Source: Paraburkholderia sabiae (lineage in GTDB: Bacteria > Pseudomonadota > Gammaproteobacteria > Burkholderiales > Burkholderiaceae). Taken from it: a stretch of DNA of 64,000 nucleotides. Made by a program: the position numbers and the translations under genes. This document shows, one piece after another, positions 36,719-46,498 of the stretch. The stretch covers positions 1,240,001 to 1,304,000 of the forward strand of contig NZ_CP125296.1 of assembly GCF_030412785.1 (NCBI RefSeq), read 5' to 3'. Each line of letters begins with the position of its first letter. The stretch's first letter is position 1. The notes under the pieces were generated by a model that was given only the letters and a program-made list of their open reading frames with translations, was not told the origin of the DNA and searched no databases.

Positions 36719-39082
36719 TTATTGGACAAAGCCAGCGTTCAGTAGCCCTCGCGCCCATGGATCGGTCTGATCGAACTGTCGACGGACGGTCCCGAATGAT
36801 TTGTCGCAGATGCTGCTCTCAGGGTTATCACAGTCATGTGACGATGGCAACTTCCGGAACGCGTCCTGGGACATATCCTTTCGGAGCATGCCAAGCATGG
36901 TCGTGAAGACGGGATCCGAATTGCCCAAAGCCTCGCTCATCGCGGCATTGTGCATCGCTTGCTCAATGATGGCGTCGGAATACCCGCGAGCCTGCAGTTC
37001 CTTCAACGTCAGATATCGCTTACGTTGAAGGACGATCGCGTTGTTGAGCGTTTTAGCGTCGGCAAGCCTGTCTTTCGCGATCGCCTTCATCGCGGTCGTG
37101 AGCTGCACACGTACCTGCTCGAGCTCGATGTCCATCGCGCCGCGCGGGTCGAAACTCACTGTCTGGTCGCGTAAGACCACGGTGCGCACATTGTCGAGCC
37201 GAGTGGCCCCGATATCTGCACGGATCCACTTCGCGCCCGCGCTGGCGCCCCACCGCAGGATTGCCGCCGTTTTGAGCAGATCGTTGAGCGCTGCAAATTC
37301 GGGCAATTTGTCGGGCGCGTCGCTGATCACGACCGAGCGCTCGGGTGCATTATTTGTCCCCTTCGTGTCGGAAGGCCGAAGGAACTCGAACATGACTGTG
37401 CGGCTTGCACCCGATTGCGCCGCAACCTCGATGACGTCGCCTTTCGTCGATATCAGGGATGGCCGTTCCGCGAAGCGATACCACCCACCGAATTGATGCT
37501 TGATGAGCGCAGCGCACCATTGCTGCATCGTTAGTACCGTCGCATTCGTTGGCGGTGGCATGACGCTGGCGACGTCCACCCGATCGGCCAGTTGGCGTCT
37601 AAACAGGAACCCGGCACCGTCGACAACAACAAGATCGCGTCCGATGTTCAGGTCTGAAATGGCTGGATTGACAAGAAACTCCGCCGCTTGGACCGGATAC
37701 TCCAGAGATACGAGCAGTGAGATAAGGATCGCTCCAGTCGACCCGTTCGCGGCAAGCGGCTCGACTTTGCGCTCGCGATCGCCGAAAGCGAGCCGCTGCG
37801 CAGCAAGAAGCACGTCCGGCCGCACGGGCGATCCGAACAATACCCGTCCGTTACTCATCGCGACGACGGGCACAACCCGGTCGGAATGTTCGATTGTGCG
37901 AAACGACATTGCAAGCGGCTGCCCGGCAATGGACGAAGTGACGGGACTGCCCATGATAATGCCACCGCCTCCGAGACCGCCGCCCGCGGACCGCATCCCG
38001 GCGAAATCCGGCAATGCGACGGGATTGACGCCGTCCGAATGCAACTGTTGTGCGACAAGTTTGTAACCCGGTGGTGGACCTGGTTTGGGCGGCGGCGTGG
38101 ATCCCCGTCGAAGCGCCGGGTTTGCACCTCCGCCTGGACCTCCATTGTTGGGACCTCCATTTCCAGTGGACACATGCGGAGGTGGCTGATCCCGGTTATT
38201 GCGCATGTTGTCGATGATCCGGTCGGCGAGGGCAAGGATCTCCGCGTGCTCCCGCATCGCGTCGGCTGACGCAGGCTTACGCGATGCTTCGTGCGCAGCG
38301 ACCAGAGGCGGCGGCCCTTTGTCATCATTCAATGTGACCTGCCGACCGCCAAACATCTGGACTACGGCTTCTTTGCGAAAGCTCACACCACCATGCAAGG
38401 CCAGTGCGACGACTACATCGCGCAAATGCTGCTCCGGGCTGGGGGGAATAGAGGAGTGCGCGATTCCCGTCATCAACGCGTCCGACGTGTCGGACGAGGA
38501 CTGCTCGATATCCATGGCGACGGTAGGCGACAACCCCAGCACGTCTACCATGAGGCCATGCATGCCGCCTGGATGTAGCCCTGAGTAGCTGGAGAGCGGC
38601 TCGAGCAAACGCCGCGCGGCTGCGGGCAGGCGTGCTGCGACGTCGGGGGTAGCGCCTACGGTGCGATCAAACTCGAATCTGCGTGCGACGGGCGCGGGAA
38701 CGGGAGCGTCTGGCGGAAACTGGCTAAAGTACGTGCGTAGCGCAGGTGCATATCGAATCGCGTCCGCGTGATGTGCCGCAATTCCCTGCGCCACGTTTTG
38801 CAGGAGTTCCATCGCTGCGCCGGACCGCTTGCGTTCGGCTTGCAGTGCGGCCCAGGCAAGCGCATACGCAGGCGGCGAGCGCTCGACGATCTCATCCGTC
38901 CTGGCGTTGTCCAGGAAGCCGGTCATGCGCAACTCTTCGTGAAGCGCCGACGACGAGAAGGTCAGTGACTGCGCGCACTGCATCACCTGATCACGAAATT
39001 GCTGCGTGATTTCCGCAAACGCTGGTATCAGCGCAACGATACACGCCAGCGCAAGAAGCGCGGTGGCGAAAATGCGTTTCAC
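36719..39082 (-). CDS. large secreted protein of unknown function
   Basis: 787 residues. GTG 39082 overlaps the stop of the upstream hydrolase gene by four bases (GTGA), so translation is coupled. A signal peptide (MKRIFATALLALACIVALIP, cut after AFA) precedes a helical region (about 25-290), a low-complexity Gly/Pro linker (about 310-400: NGGPNNGGPGGGANP, TPPPKPGPPPG), and a mixed alpha/beta C-terminal part ending with a helical charged stretch. Two Cys pairs lie near the ends. No domain family was recognised. It is likely periplasmic or surface-exposed and works with the lipase-like protein encoded just before it. Confidence 0.78.
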   Translation of the reverse strand: MKRIFATALLALACIVALIPAFAEITQQFRDQVMQCAQSLTFSSSALHEELRMTGFLDNARTDEIVERSPPAYALAWAALQAERKRSGAAMELLQNVAQGIAAHHADAIRYAPALRTYFSQFPPDAPVPAPVARRFEFDRTVGATPDVAARLPAAARRLLEPLSSYSGLHPGGMHGLMVDVLGLSPTVAMDIEQSSSDTSDALMTGIAHSSIPPSPEQHLRDVVVALALHGGVSFRKEAVVQMFGGRQVTLNDDKGPPPLVAAHEASRKPASADAMREHAEILALADRIIDNMRNNRDQPPPHVSTGNGGPNNGGPGGGANPALRRGSTPPPKPGPPPGYKLVAQQLHSDGVNPVALPDFAGMRSAGGGLGGGGIIMGSPVTSSIAGQPLAMSFRTIEHSDRVVPVVAMSNGRVLFGSPVRPDVLLAAQRLAFGDRERKVEPLAANGSTGAILISLLVSLEYPVQAAEFLVNPAISDLNIGRDLVVVDGAGFLFRRQLADRVDVASVMPPPTNATVLTMQQWCAALIKHQFGGWYRFAERPSLISTKGDVIEVAAQSGASRTVMFEFLRPSDTKGTNNAPERSVVISDAPDKLPEFAALNDLLKTAAILRWGASAGAKWIRADIGATRLDNVRTVVLRDQTVSFDPRGAMDIELEQVRVQLTTAMKAIAKDRLADAKTLNNAIVLQRKRYLTLKELQARGYSDAIIEQAMHNAAMSEALGNSDPVFTTMLGMLRKDMSQDAFRKLPSSHDCDNPESSICDKSFGTVRRQFDQTDPWARGLLNAGFVQ

Positions 39083-40323
39083 CCGGCTTCTCCCTTCAGC
39101 AGACTGCGCAACATGGCGTCTATCTCATCTCGCGCAGCGCGGATTGCAGGCATTGGTGCCTCCGCAATCATCGCAGCCATCATTCGTGGGCCCTTCAGTT
39201 TGGACGCGCTGAGCGCCGACTGCAGAACAGTCTGTGGAGGGGCAACAATGGGGGCAAGCTCACCGCCCGTGACGCTTACCAGGTGGAACCGGCCGTTATA
39301 TTCCGGGTAGAGGTCGTTCACAAGCGCCGAAGCAGCTCCGACGCGGTCGTGAATATCCGCCCCATCGGTGGCGGCCAGATATTGATGCCTGAACCGTTCG
39401 CGGACGAAGTCTGACCGGACGGCTGCACCGGGCGGCACAGCTTCCACCAGCCGTCCGAGCGCGATTTCATTGGCGGCGAGCAGATAGTCTGCGAGGTTGT
39501 CGTGCGCAAGCAGGTCGGACGCCGATGGAACCTTCGCCTTACCAGTTGTGGCGCTCGCAGACGCAGCAGCACGCATCTCCCACGCCTGCTGGCGCTGGTG
39601 GATGAATTCGATCAGCACCCTGTGCTGCAGCTCCTGATCGTCCTTCGGCTTGCCGATCGTGAAATGGTTTGATCCCGGAATTTTTAACGGATCGCGGAAA
39701 TAGCGACGCGCACTCAAGGGCGACACGACGGGTGCAAGCGAGAACATTCCAGTGCTGAAGATCGATATGTCTTCATAGAGTTCACGTCCCGCAATCTCGT
39801 GCTTGTACACGAGATCGATAAAGTCGTCGTCCAGGCTCTCCAGCCACTGGTTGTCTTCACCGAGGCGCATGGACTCGGCCTGAGCATGCTTGAAGAAGCG
39901 AGCGATCGGCCTGACCCAGTTGGCGTAAATCGACCCGAGTGATGGTGTCGCCACGAGGAACACGCTCACCTGTTTGCCTGCGAGTTCGTCGATTCGCTGC
40001 ACCAGCATGCGCCTGATAACAAGCCCGCCCATGCTATGGCAAACGAATACGATCAGTTCGTGATCAAGCACCCTATCCAGGCGCAGTTCTTCGAAAACTG
40101 CGCTGGCGGCATCGTTGATGCTATAGGTTCCACTGTCCAGGCCCGTGCGATACGTGGACACATAGACACCCAGATCTGGAATCTGATCAGTGTTGGCAAC
40201 CAGGTCAGGCCAGAACGTGCCGCTCGCTTCGTCTTTCCAGCATGACGCACCGGAGGAAAGCACACCGTGAACGAAAACGACAGTCGGGCCTGCGTCAGCT
40301 TGCCGGATCCAAACTCCTGGCAT
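39079..40323 (-). CDS. lipase-like alpha/beta hydrolase
   Basis: 414 residues from ATG 40323 (MPGVWIRQADAGPTVVFVHG, GGGGG upstream). The frame allows a longer start at GTG 40410. VVFVHGVLSSGASCW is the oxyanion-hole segment and VFVCHSMGGLVIRRM the nucleophile elbow (Ser97). An acidic residue and SNHFTIGKPKDD (probable His) complete the triad. A C-terminal domain of about 150 residues (from DLLAHDNLADYLLAANEIAL) is unlike known lipases. There is no signal peptide. The fold suggests a lipase or esterase of the DUF676/PGAP1-like kind. The coupled downstream gene encodes a large exported protein. Confidence 0.82.
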   Translation of the reverse strand: MPGVWIRQADAGPTVVFVHGVLSSGASCWKDEASGTFWPDLVANTDQIPDLGVYVSTYRTGLDSGTYSINDAASAVFEELRLDRVLDHELIVFVCHSMGGLVIRRMLVQRIDELAGKQVSVFLVATPSLGSIYANWVRPIARFFKHAQAESMRLGEDNQWLESLDDDFIDLVYKHEIAGRELYEDISIFSTGMFSLAPVVSPLSARRYFRDPLKIPGSNHFTIGKPKDDQELQHRVLIEFIHQRQQAWEMRAAASASATTGKAKVPSASDLLAHDNLADYLLAANEIALGRLVEAVPPGAAVRSDFVRERFRHQYLAATDGADIHDRVGAASALVNDLYPEYNGRFHLVSVTGGELAPIVAPPQTVLQSALSASKLKGPRMMAAMIAEAPMPAIRAARDEIDAMLRSLLKGEAG

Positions 40324-40933
40324 GACAACCCCCAGATAGAGCTGCCAGGCACGTAGCGCAGAATCCGTTTGGCATTCGTCAGAAAACCTGGCCGCGAGGA
40401 TGCGGCGCACCGGCTACACAGGACTGGCGATCATTGACCCGCGTACAAGACCCAGCATTTGACGGAGATTGAAATTGTTATAGGAATGGTCCACCGGCAC
40501 CGCAAGCCTTGTAGCTAGTGCTATTCCGCCATAGCGCGTCAGCGCGGACGGTTGCTGCGGGTAACGAACCGGAAGAGGGGATCTGATGACGTCAATAAGT
40601 TAAGGACTGCAAACACATGCAACGGATTATTTCCAGAAATCGCTCCAACGCCTGCCATCAACAGGATGGGATCCGTGGCTTCGCGGTGATTTTCACGTCG
40701 ACATGCCGGGCCGCAACACGGTCATCTTCTTCGCGTTCAACTGGGGCCTCGTGACGAAGTCGCGAAGCGCTCCTGAAACTCCCCTGTTGCCCCATGCTGA
40801 AATGCGCCCCAGATGTCGCGGCACAATCAGTGCGCCGTCACAGAATCGGGGCGAAGGGGGCGAAGGCGAAGACAGCAAACGCGCACGACACGCTCAACCT
40901 CGATAACGGGTGCTGTAAAAAGAAAAGGGCAGG
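40324..40933. other. intergenic, no gene recognised
   Basis: 610 bases upstream of the hydrolase operon, holding its promoter. The reverse frame 40693-40878 and the forward frame opposite it are not protein-like. Confidence 0.4.
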
Positions 40934-41692
40934 CTAGCGGGCCGGATAGAATGCCCGGCATTCTGATCCCAACGGTCCGTCGGCGAGCGTTGATCCGCTG
41001 CAGCAATCAAGACCGTCCCGGCCCACATACGTGCCGGGGCGGCAGGCGGCGGGGAGAAGGCGGCGCCACCGCGTGCCATGCGAATTTGGGCCGCCGGTCG
41101 GAATACGTTCGTAGGCGCAGGCATTTGAGCGCTGCTGGCCCGGTGCGTGCGTCGCATTGAATCTGCTTTCGCCGAGCTGCAGGCATTGTTTGTAAAGAGG
41201 TTCGTCCTCGGCGGACTTCCGCTGGGCATCGGCCATGACAGCGCCGCACGCGACATTGTCCGCTTCGTGAATACAGTTCACCCTGTCTTCGAGCCGCTTT
41301 GCGTCGTTACGCAGAGAAATGCACTTGCCCCGCAGAAGCTCCGGGATTGACTCCCTGGCGCAATACGCTTCATAGAACGCCGGAGTGAAATCGAACGTGT
41401 CTTTTCCGGGGCCGGCCCCACGGTAAGTCACCGTCAGACATTGCTGCCTGCCATCGGTCAGGCAAACCTCGCAGGAAGCGCCGTTCTGACAGGCTGAATA
41501 ATGATCACCGTCATCCGGCCGGTGAGCATACTGGGTTCCATTCAGGGCATGGTCGAACACGACATGAGCGTCGCAGTTGGCCGGACACGAACGGCCGTCG
41601 TCGTACATGGTCATCCTGATGGTGAGCGCCTGTGCATGGCTGGAGAAAAGTGACACGAGAAACATGCTGATGAGCAGCCACCGATGCTTCAT
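40934..41692 (-). CDS. secreted Cys-rich protein
   Basis: 252 residues from ATG 41692 (AGGAG eight bases upstream); the frame runs 70 codons further but without protein character. The signal peptide is MKHRWLLISMFLVSLFSSHA. The mature part has at least 14 Cys, many in close pairs (SCPANC, CQNGASCEVC, LDCCSG), so several disulfides are expected. It includes RMTMYDDGRSCPANCDAHVV at its N-terminus. No family was recognised. It is an extracytoplasmic protein, perhaps part of the same functional block as the hydrolase/secreted pair to its left. Confidence 0.72.
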   Translation of the reverse strand: MKHRWLLISMFLVSLFSSHAQALTIRMTMYDDGRSCPANCDAHVVFDHALNGTQYAHRPDDGDHYSACQNGASCEVCLTDGRQQCLTVTYRGAGPGKDTFDFTPAFYEAYCARESIPELLRGKCISLRNDAKRLEDRVNCIHEADNVACGAVMADAQRKSAEDEPLYKQCLQLGESRFNATHAPGQQRSNACAYERIPTGGPNSHGTRWRRLLPAACRPGTYVGRDGLDCCSGSTLADGPLGSECRAFYPAR

Positions 41693-42237
41693 GTCTGAAC
41701 TCCTGTGTCCATGCGCAGGCCAGTACCGGATCGGCGCCGCTTTCTTCACTGGCGTCGGCGCATCCGGCGCTTCACGGAAATTCAGCCAGGGCGCGCGTTT
41801 TGAGTCTATGCGGTAACAGACACACAGGAACTGCGCCCGCCGACTCGTCAGGAGGGTTTCGCTATCTGCAACACTCGCGGTAGCTGTGACCATCGCGTGC
41901 AACGACTGCGACCTGTGCGACCGCGAACATCAGCAGCTGCGAACTCAACCCCTTGTTGCCCGAACGTCCATGAACAGGGGTGAACTGCTCGTCGCCAGTA
42001 TTCCGCGCGGCAGTTGCACGAACAGAAACGGTTGCGATCAGACGTGAAGCGGACGGTAACGATCGAACGCTACAGCCCGTACGCACCCGTCAGTTCGAAG
42101 GGCGAAATCTGTCTGCTGCCAGTCAGCCTGCGCAACGTCGTCACGGACGATTTAACGACACCTTGAGAATCAGCCATCCAGGATCCCATCAGGAAGCAGG
42201 TTGCCGGACGCAGCGGACCGCACCTGCCTTGCGCACG
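41693..42237. other. intergenic, no gene recognised
   Basis: 545 bases separate the Cys-rich secreted gene from the catabolic module. No operator copy or terminator with T-run was seen. Confidence 0.4.
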
Positions 42238-43602
42238 TTATTGGCGGTCCGTTTCCTTGCTCTTCGGCAGCAGATGCCCGTAACGCTCGATAAAGCTCGC
42301 CACGGCAGCTTCAAACCGCGCGGTTTCGGCGTCTCCAACGGGAAGACTCAGCACGACGTAGCCACGCCGCGCGATGTAGATGCCATTCTCGAGCAGGTGA
42401 AAAAAGAACAGATCCTTGAATACGTTAAGCGACGCATCGATATCGCGCACCGAGCGAACGGGCCTGTCGGTGATCTGGAGATTCATCAGCGAGCCCACCC
42501 CGATAAAGCGCAGCGCCACGTTTGCTGCGCTGAAGCGCGCATTGAGCGCATCGCGCAGCGTGTCGCCGCGCGCGGTCAGGGCCAGTGCTGCCTCGGGCGT
42601 ATAGACCTGTGTCAGCCCGGTGAATCCGGCCGCCATCGTCATGACGTTGTTGTTGAAGGTGCCCGCATGCTGCAACGCGCCGCTTCTGCGCGGATCGAAA
42701 AGCTGCATGATGTCGGCGCGGCCGCCGAAAGCGCCAAACGACATGCCTCCGCCGATATATTTGCCGAGCGACGTGAGGTCCGGCACGATCTCGAGCGTCG
42801 ACTGCAGTCCACCGGGCGCGAGGCGCGAGGTCATGACCTCATCAAACATCAGCAGCGCGCCGTGTGCAGTCGCAAGCTCGCGCAATCCCTTCAGGAAATC
42901 CCTGTCGCCCACGATACAGCCCGACGCGCCCTGCATCGGCTCGACAAGAATCGCGGCCACTTCCGACGGGTTGTCATGTAGCAGGCGCGCTACGCTGTTG
43001 ACGTCGTTGTACCTGGCGTACAGAAACTCGTGGGGCACGTTCACCGCGTTCGGCCCGCGCCCGAAGGTCAGGACGCCGCCGTGATAGCCCCCCACGAACA
43101 CCACCACCTTGCTGCGCCCCGTGAAAGCTCTCGCCGCTGCGAGCATCATCAGGTTGGCTTCCGTGCCGGAGTTGGTGAAGCGCACCGACTGCAGCGACGT
43201 GAACCGTTCACACACCGCCTTCGCGAGACGCGATTCCAGCAGGTTGTGGCCGCTCAGATTCAGGCCGTCGTCGAGTGCGGCATCGATGGCACGGCGGATC
43301 TGCGGATCCGAATGACCGTAGATGCCTGCGCTGAATTCGGCAATGAAATCGAGGTACTCGTGACTGTCCGCGTCCCACAGGCGGCATCCTTCGCCCTTCG
43401 TCATCGCGAGCGGGAAGGGTTCATAGAACAGCACGGACCGGGTATTGCCGCCGGGCATGACTCCCGTTGCAAGTTCGTACTGGCGCGCGCTCTTCGGATT
43501 GCGCGCGGCAAACGCGTGGGCAGCTGCGGCGAGCGCTTCGGCCGGCGTGGTCAGCTCGCGCGGTGCGGCCGGTTGCGCTGCGGATAGGGTCGACGTCGTC
43601 AT
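42238..43602 (-). CDS. class-III PLP aminotransferase (glutamate-1-semialdehyde aminomutase-like)
   Basis: 454 residues. Class-III signatures are complete: RFTNSGTEANLM (cofactor phosphate site, 141-152), GGYHGG (171-176), LMFDEVMTSR with Asp254/Glu255, and Schiff-base Lys281 in SLGKYIGGGMSFG. It resembles HemL but sits in a catabolic cluster, so the role is probably transamination or amino-group shift on an unusual amino acid, not haem synthesis. An operator-like dyad lies 92 bases upstream of its start. The MFS transporter gene is upstream on the same strand. Confidence 0.93.
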   Translation of the reverse strand: MTTSTLSAAQPAAPRELTTPAEALAAAAHAFAARNPKSARQYELATGVMPGGNTRSVLFYEPFPLAMTKGEGCRLWDADSHEYLDFIAEFSAGIYGHSDPQIRRAIDAALDDGLNLSGHNLLESRLAKAVCERFTSLQSVRFTNSGTEANLMMLAAARAFTGRSKVVVFVGGYHGGVLTFGRGPNAVNVPHEFLYARYNDVNSVARLLHDNPSEVAAILVEPMQGASGCIVGDRDFLKGLRELATAHGALLMFDEVMTSRLAPGGLQSTLEIVPDLTSLGKYIGGGMSFGAFGGRADIMQLFDPRRSGALQHAGTFNNNVMTMAAGFTGLTQVYTPEAALALTARGDTLRDALNARFSAANVALRFIGVGSLMNLQITDRPVRSVRDIDASLNVFKDLFFFHLLENGIYIARRGYVVLSLPVGDAETARFEAAVASFIERYGHLLPKSKETDRQ

Positions 43603-43693
43603 TCGGGTTTCCTGCCTTCTTTATCAGGAGTCGTTTGCGCCAGGTCCGCCCTGATGCAGTGGCCCGGACGCGGGCGGATTAAACAATAATCCA

Positions 43694-43708
43694 TTGTACA
43701 GTGTTCAA
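43694..43708. promoter_or_regulatory. operator copy 1 (TTGTACAGTGTTCAA)
   Basis: A 15-bp dyad matching TTGNNC-N3-GNNCAA, 92 bases upstream of the aminotransferase start and just after the MFS stop. The same element recurs at 46320 and twice at 48659-48695, all within this module. It is probably bound by the TetR regulator encoded at 46.5 kb. Confidence 0.65.
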
Positions 43709-43725
43709 TAGGCGTGGGGCGTCGA

Positions 43726-45027
43726 TCAGATCGATTTTTCGTGGGCCCGGTCCTTCATGACGACGAGCGCCGGAAGCGTGACCAGCGCGCTGCCCGCAAG
43801 CAGCCAGCCTGCGTTCGCGCTTGCGCCCGTCGAAGAAATCGCCCAGGTCGTCAGAAACGGCGAGAAGCCGCCAAGGATCGTCGCCAGTGCGCCGCCAAAG
43901 GCGACGCCCGTCGAGCGCACGCGCGTCGGGAACATTTCCGCGAGGGCAGCAGGGCCGGCGCCCGAATACATGGTGAAGACCACGTTCATCAACAACTGCG
44001 TCCAGAAGAAGGCGATGAAACCGATGCCGGACACGATAAAAGCATAGAGCGGATACGAGAGCAGGGCAAAGAACACGCAACTCGCAAGAAGCACCGGCTT
44101 GCGTCCGACGCGGTCCGACAGCGCGCCCATCAGGGGCGCGATGATCATCACGGTGGCGAGCGACGCCGTGCTTGTCCATAGCGCCTGCGTACGCGAGATA
44201 TGTGCATATCGGTTCGCGAAAGTCGGCATGTAGACGGCGACCATGTACGAGCTCACCGCCCAGAAAATCACGAAGGAGAACGCGTGAAAGAGCGAGCGGG
44301 TGAACTGTGCGCGGCTCAGTGTCTGCGCGCGTGCGCTCCCGGCCTCGTACGCAGGCGACTCCTGCACGCGCCGTCGTACGTACATCCCGACGGGACCGAG
44401 CAGCGCGCCGAGAAAGAACGGAATGCGCCAGCCCCACGATGCGAGCTCGCCTGCGTCCAGCGAACTGCTCAGGATCGCCGCGGCGAGTGATCCGAGCAGC
44501 AGTCCCGCCGCGATGCTCGATTGCTGGAATGCGCCAAAAAATCCGCGACGGTTCGCACCGCCCCATTCGACCAGGAATGCCGCCGCCGTTCCCCACTCTC
44601 CGCCCGCGGCGAAACCCTGCACGAGGCGCGCGGCGACGAGCAGGACGGGCGCCGCGACGCCGATGCGCTCATAGGTCGGCAGCAGGCCGATCGTCACCGT
44701 GCTGATCGCCATGAGGATCATGGTCAGGGCGAGCGTGATATGGCGTCCCCGCACGTCGGCGACGCGGCCCAGCACCAGGCTGCCCACCGGTCGCGCGACG
44801 AAGCCGACGCCGAACACGGCGAACGACGCCAGCAACGACGTGAACTCGTCCGCCGAAGGAAAGAAGTTCTTCGCGATAATGGCTGCGAGAAAGCCATACA
44901 CCCCGAAGTCGAACCATTCGAGGATATAGCCGACCATGCCTGCGCCGATGGCGCGCCTCTGTTCAGCGCGGATCGTCGAGGGCGAACGCGCGTCGAGGGC
45001 GCCTGCGTGAGAAGAGCTGCTGTTCAT
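43726..45027 (-). CDS. MFS transporter, MHS (metabolite:H+ symporter) family
   Basis: 433 residues from ATG 45027 (GGAAG upstream), with about 12 membrane helices. The N-terminus AIGAGMVGYILEWFDFGVYG is the MHS signature (EWFDF). GFVARPVGSLVLGRVADVRG is the loop 2-3 motif and SDRVGRKPVLL its repeat. MHS members (ProP, KgtP, ShiA types) import organic acids, betaines or amino acid derivatives with protons. It lies in a run porin, MFS, aminotransferase on one strand and should import the substrate of this catabolic module. Confidence 0.94.
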   Translation of the reverse strand: MNSSSSHAGALDARSPSTIRAEQRRAIGAGMVGYILEWFDFGVYGFLAAIIAKNFFPSADEFTSLLASFAVFGVGFVARPVGSLVLGRVADVRGRHITLALTMILMAISTVTIGLLPTYERIGVAAPVLLVAARLVQGFAAGGEWGTAAAFLVEWGGANRRGFFGAFQQSSIAAGLLLGSLAAAILSSSLDAGELASWGWRIPFFLGALLGPVGMYVRRRVQESPAYEAGSARAQTLSRAQFTRSLFHAFSFVIFWAVSSYMVAVYMPTFANRYAHISRTQALWTSTASLATVMIIAPLMGALSDRVGRKPVLLASCVFFALLSYPLYAFIVSGIGFIAFFWTQLLMNVVFTMYSGAGPAALAEMFPTRVRSTGVAFGGALATILGGFSPFLTTWAISSTGASANAGWLLAGSALVTLPALVVMKDRAHEKSI

Positions 45028-45105
45028 GTTCGCTTCCGGTTTGTCAGTGGGAGAGGCGCCGGGCGCGCGAGCCTGATACGCCCGGTTGGCGCGCTGCCGG
45101 TGTGC

Positions 45106-45137
45106 AGTTGCGTACAGCGGCGTGAAGTTGCGTACAG
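45106..45137. repeat. 20-bp-spaced direct repeat AGTTGCGTACAG
   Basis: Two copies of AGTTGCGTACAG (45106-45117 and 45126-45137) in the porin-MFS gap. They share TACAG with the module's operator but not its dyad. They could bind a regulator or be a local duplication. Confidence 0.4.
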
Positions 45138-45156
45138 TGCCATGCAATGGCGTGAA

Positions 45157-46242
45157 TCAGAACTTGTGTCGGATGCCCACGCGCAGCGCGAGCTGCTTGT
45201 CATTTCCAGAGGCCGGCAGCGTCACGAGCACAGCCCGGGCGCCGCCGTTCGCCTTCTGGTAGTTCGCGCTCACGTAGACATCGGTTCGTTTCGAGAGCAG
45301 ATAGTCGAGCACCGCATTGAACTCGTTCCAGTTGTACGGTGACATTCTTGAGTAGCCGTAGCCGCCCGCAACGATGAGGTCCGGACGCAGATAGCTATGC
45401 ACGACCGCGTTGATGCTTTGCATGGTGGAAGCATTCGCACCCGTTTCATAGCGGGTGTTGGTGTACAGCGCGGACACGCCGACGACCCTGAAATCGTACG
45501 AAGCGCCGATGCCGGCCGTGCGATACCGGTCCACGACGACTGCCGTCGACGAGAACGCGACGTCCACGCCAAGAAAACTGCCCACGCCAAAACTGCTGCC
45601 GGGCGTCACCGTGTAGTGGTGGATGCTGGTGGTCGCCGCGCCGATGCTCAACGGGCCGTGCTCGTAGCTCGCGCTCAGGCTGTAGGCGACGCCGTAGCTG
45701 TTGGCCGGCGCACTCTGCGAGTTGAAGCTGTACTGCGCCGAAAAGCGCAGGCCGCGGATGGTCGGGCTCGTGTAGGTCACGACGTTGTTGAGCCAGTTGC
45801 CGGAGATCCGGTCGTGATCGCCGGCGTCGAACGCGTAGATGCCCGACCAGTAGCCGGAGTGGTAGCGGATCAGTGTCATCGTCATCTGGTCGTACGTGCG
45901 GCCGAGCGTCACTGCGCCGTAGCGATCGCTCTGCAAGCCGACATACGCCTGCCTCCCGAACTCGAGCCCGCCCTGGCGCGAGGCGCCCGTGTTCGGATTG
46001 AAGCCACCCTCGAGATTGAAAACTGCCTTCAGGCCGCCGCCCAGATCCTCCACGCCCCTGAAACCGAAGCGGTCGCCCTGGCTGATGCTGTCGTCCATCC
46101 GGTATGCGTGGTGGCCGCCCTGATTCGACACGTACGTCAGGCCGTCATCGATCACGCCGTAGAGGACGACCGACGATTGCGCGTGCGCCGCCGCGCTCGC
46201 GGCCAATAGTCCCGTCAGGCCTGCCAGCATTTTCCATTTCAT
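45157..46242 (-). CDS. outer-membrane porin of the catabolic module
   Basis: 361 residues. The signal peptide MKWKMLAGLTGLLAASAAAH is followed by AQSSVVLYGVIDDGLTYVSN, the porin first strand. VTLGRTYDQM and a C-terminal Phe (VGIRHKF) fit the Burkholderia OmpC-like family. It probably lets the module's substrate across the outer membrane. It is transcribed divergently from the TetR regulator; one operator copy sits at 46320-46334, between the two. Confidence 0.94.
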   Translation of the reverse strand: MKWKMLAGLTGLLAASAAAHAQSSVVLYGVIDDGLTYVSNQGGHHAYRMDDSISQGDRFGFRGVEDLGGGLKAVFNLEGGFNPNTGASRQGGLEFGRQAYVGLQSDRYGAVTLGRTYDQMTMTLIRYHSGYWSGIYAFDAGDHDRISGNWLNNVVTYTSPTIRGLRFSAQYSFNSQSAPANSYGVAYSLSASYEHGPLSIGAATTSIHHYTVTPGSSFGVGSFLGVDVAFSSTAVVVDRYRTAGIGASYDFRVVGVSALYTNTRYETGANASTMQSINAVVHSYLRPDLIVAGGYGYSRMSPYNWNEFNAVLDYLLSKRTDVYVSANYQKANGGARAVLVTLPASGNDKQLALRVGIRHKF

Positions 46243-46319
46243 GGTTATCTCCGGTACCCGTCGTGAGGAATGCCGGCTGAGCTCGCGTCAGCGCGGCCTG
46301 TTTAATGAACATCGTTATA

Positions 46320-46334
46320 TTGGACAGTGAACAA
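46320..46334. promoter_or_regulatory. operator copy 2 (TTGGACAGTGAACAA)
   Basis: Same 15-bp dyad as at 43694 and 48659. It lies 78 bases upstream of the porin start and upstream of the divergent TetR gene, so one bound dimer could control both. Confidence 0.7.
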
Positions 46335-46498
46335 TAACGGGTTATATGGCGATCAAAATAGAAGTGCAAGCAGGAATTGAATGGAGCTCGCTGCCGCGCG
46401 TCGCGGCAACGCGACAGTTGTGCGGTATACAATGGGATTCTTGTGCGACCCTTTTTTCGCCCGCAGGCACGGGGCGCTTTACCGCGGATGGCCCACAC

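Noticed and set aside
46346..46498. N-terminal extension of the TetR regulator from ATG 46346
   Set aside because: The 51 extra codons are not protein-like and would start 11 bases after the operator; a later start is more plausible.
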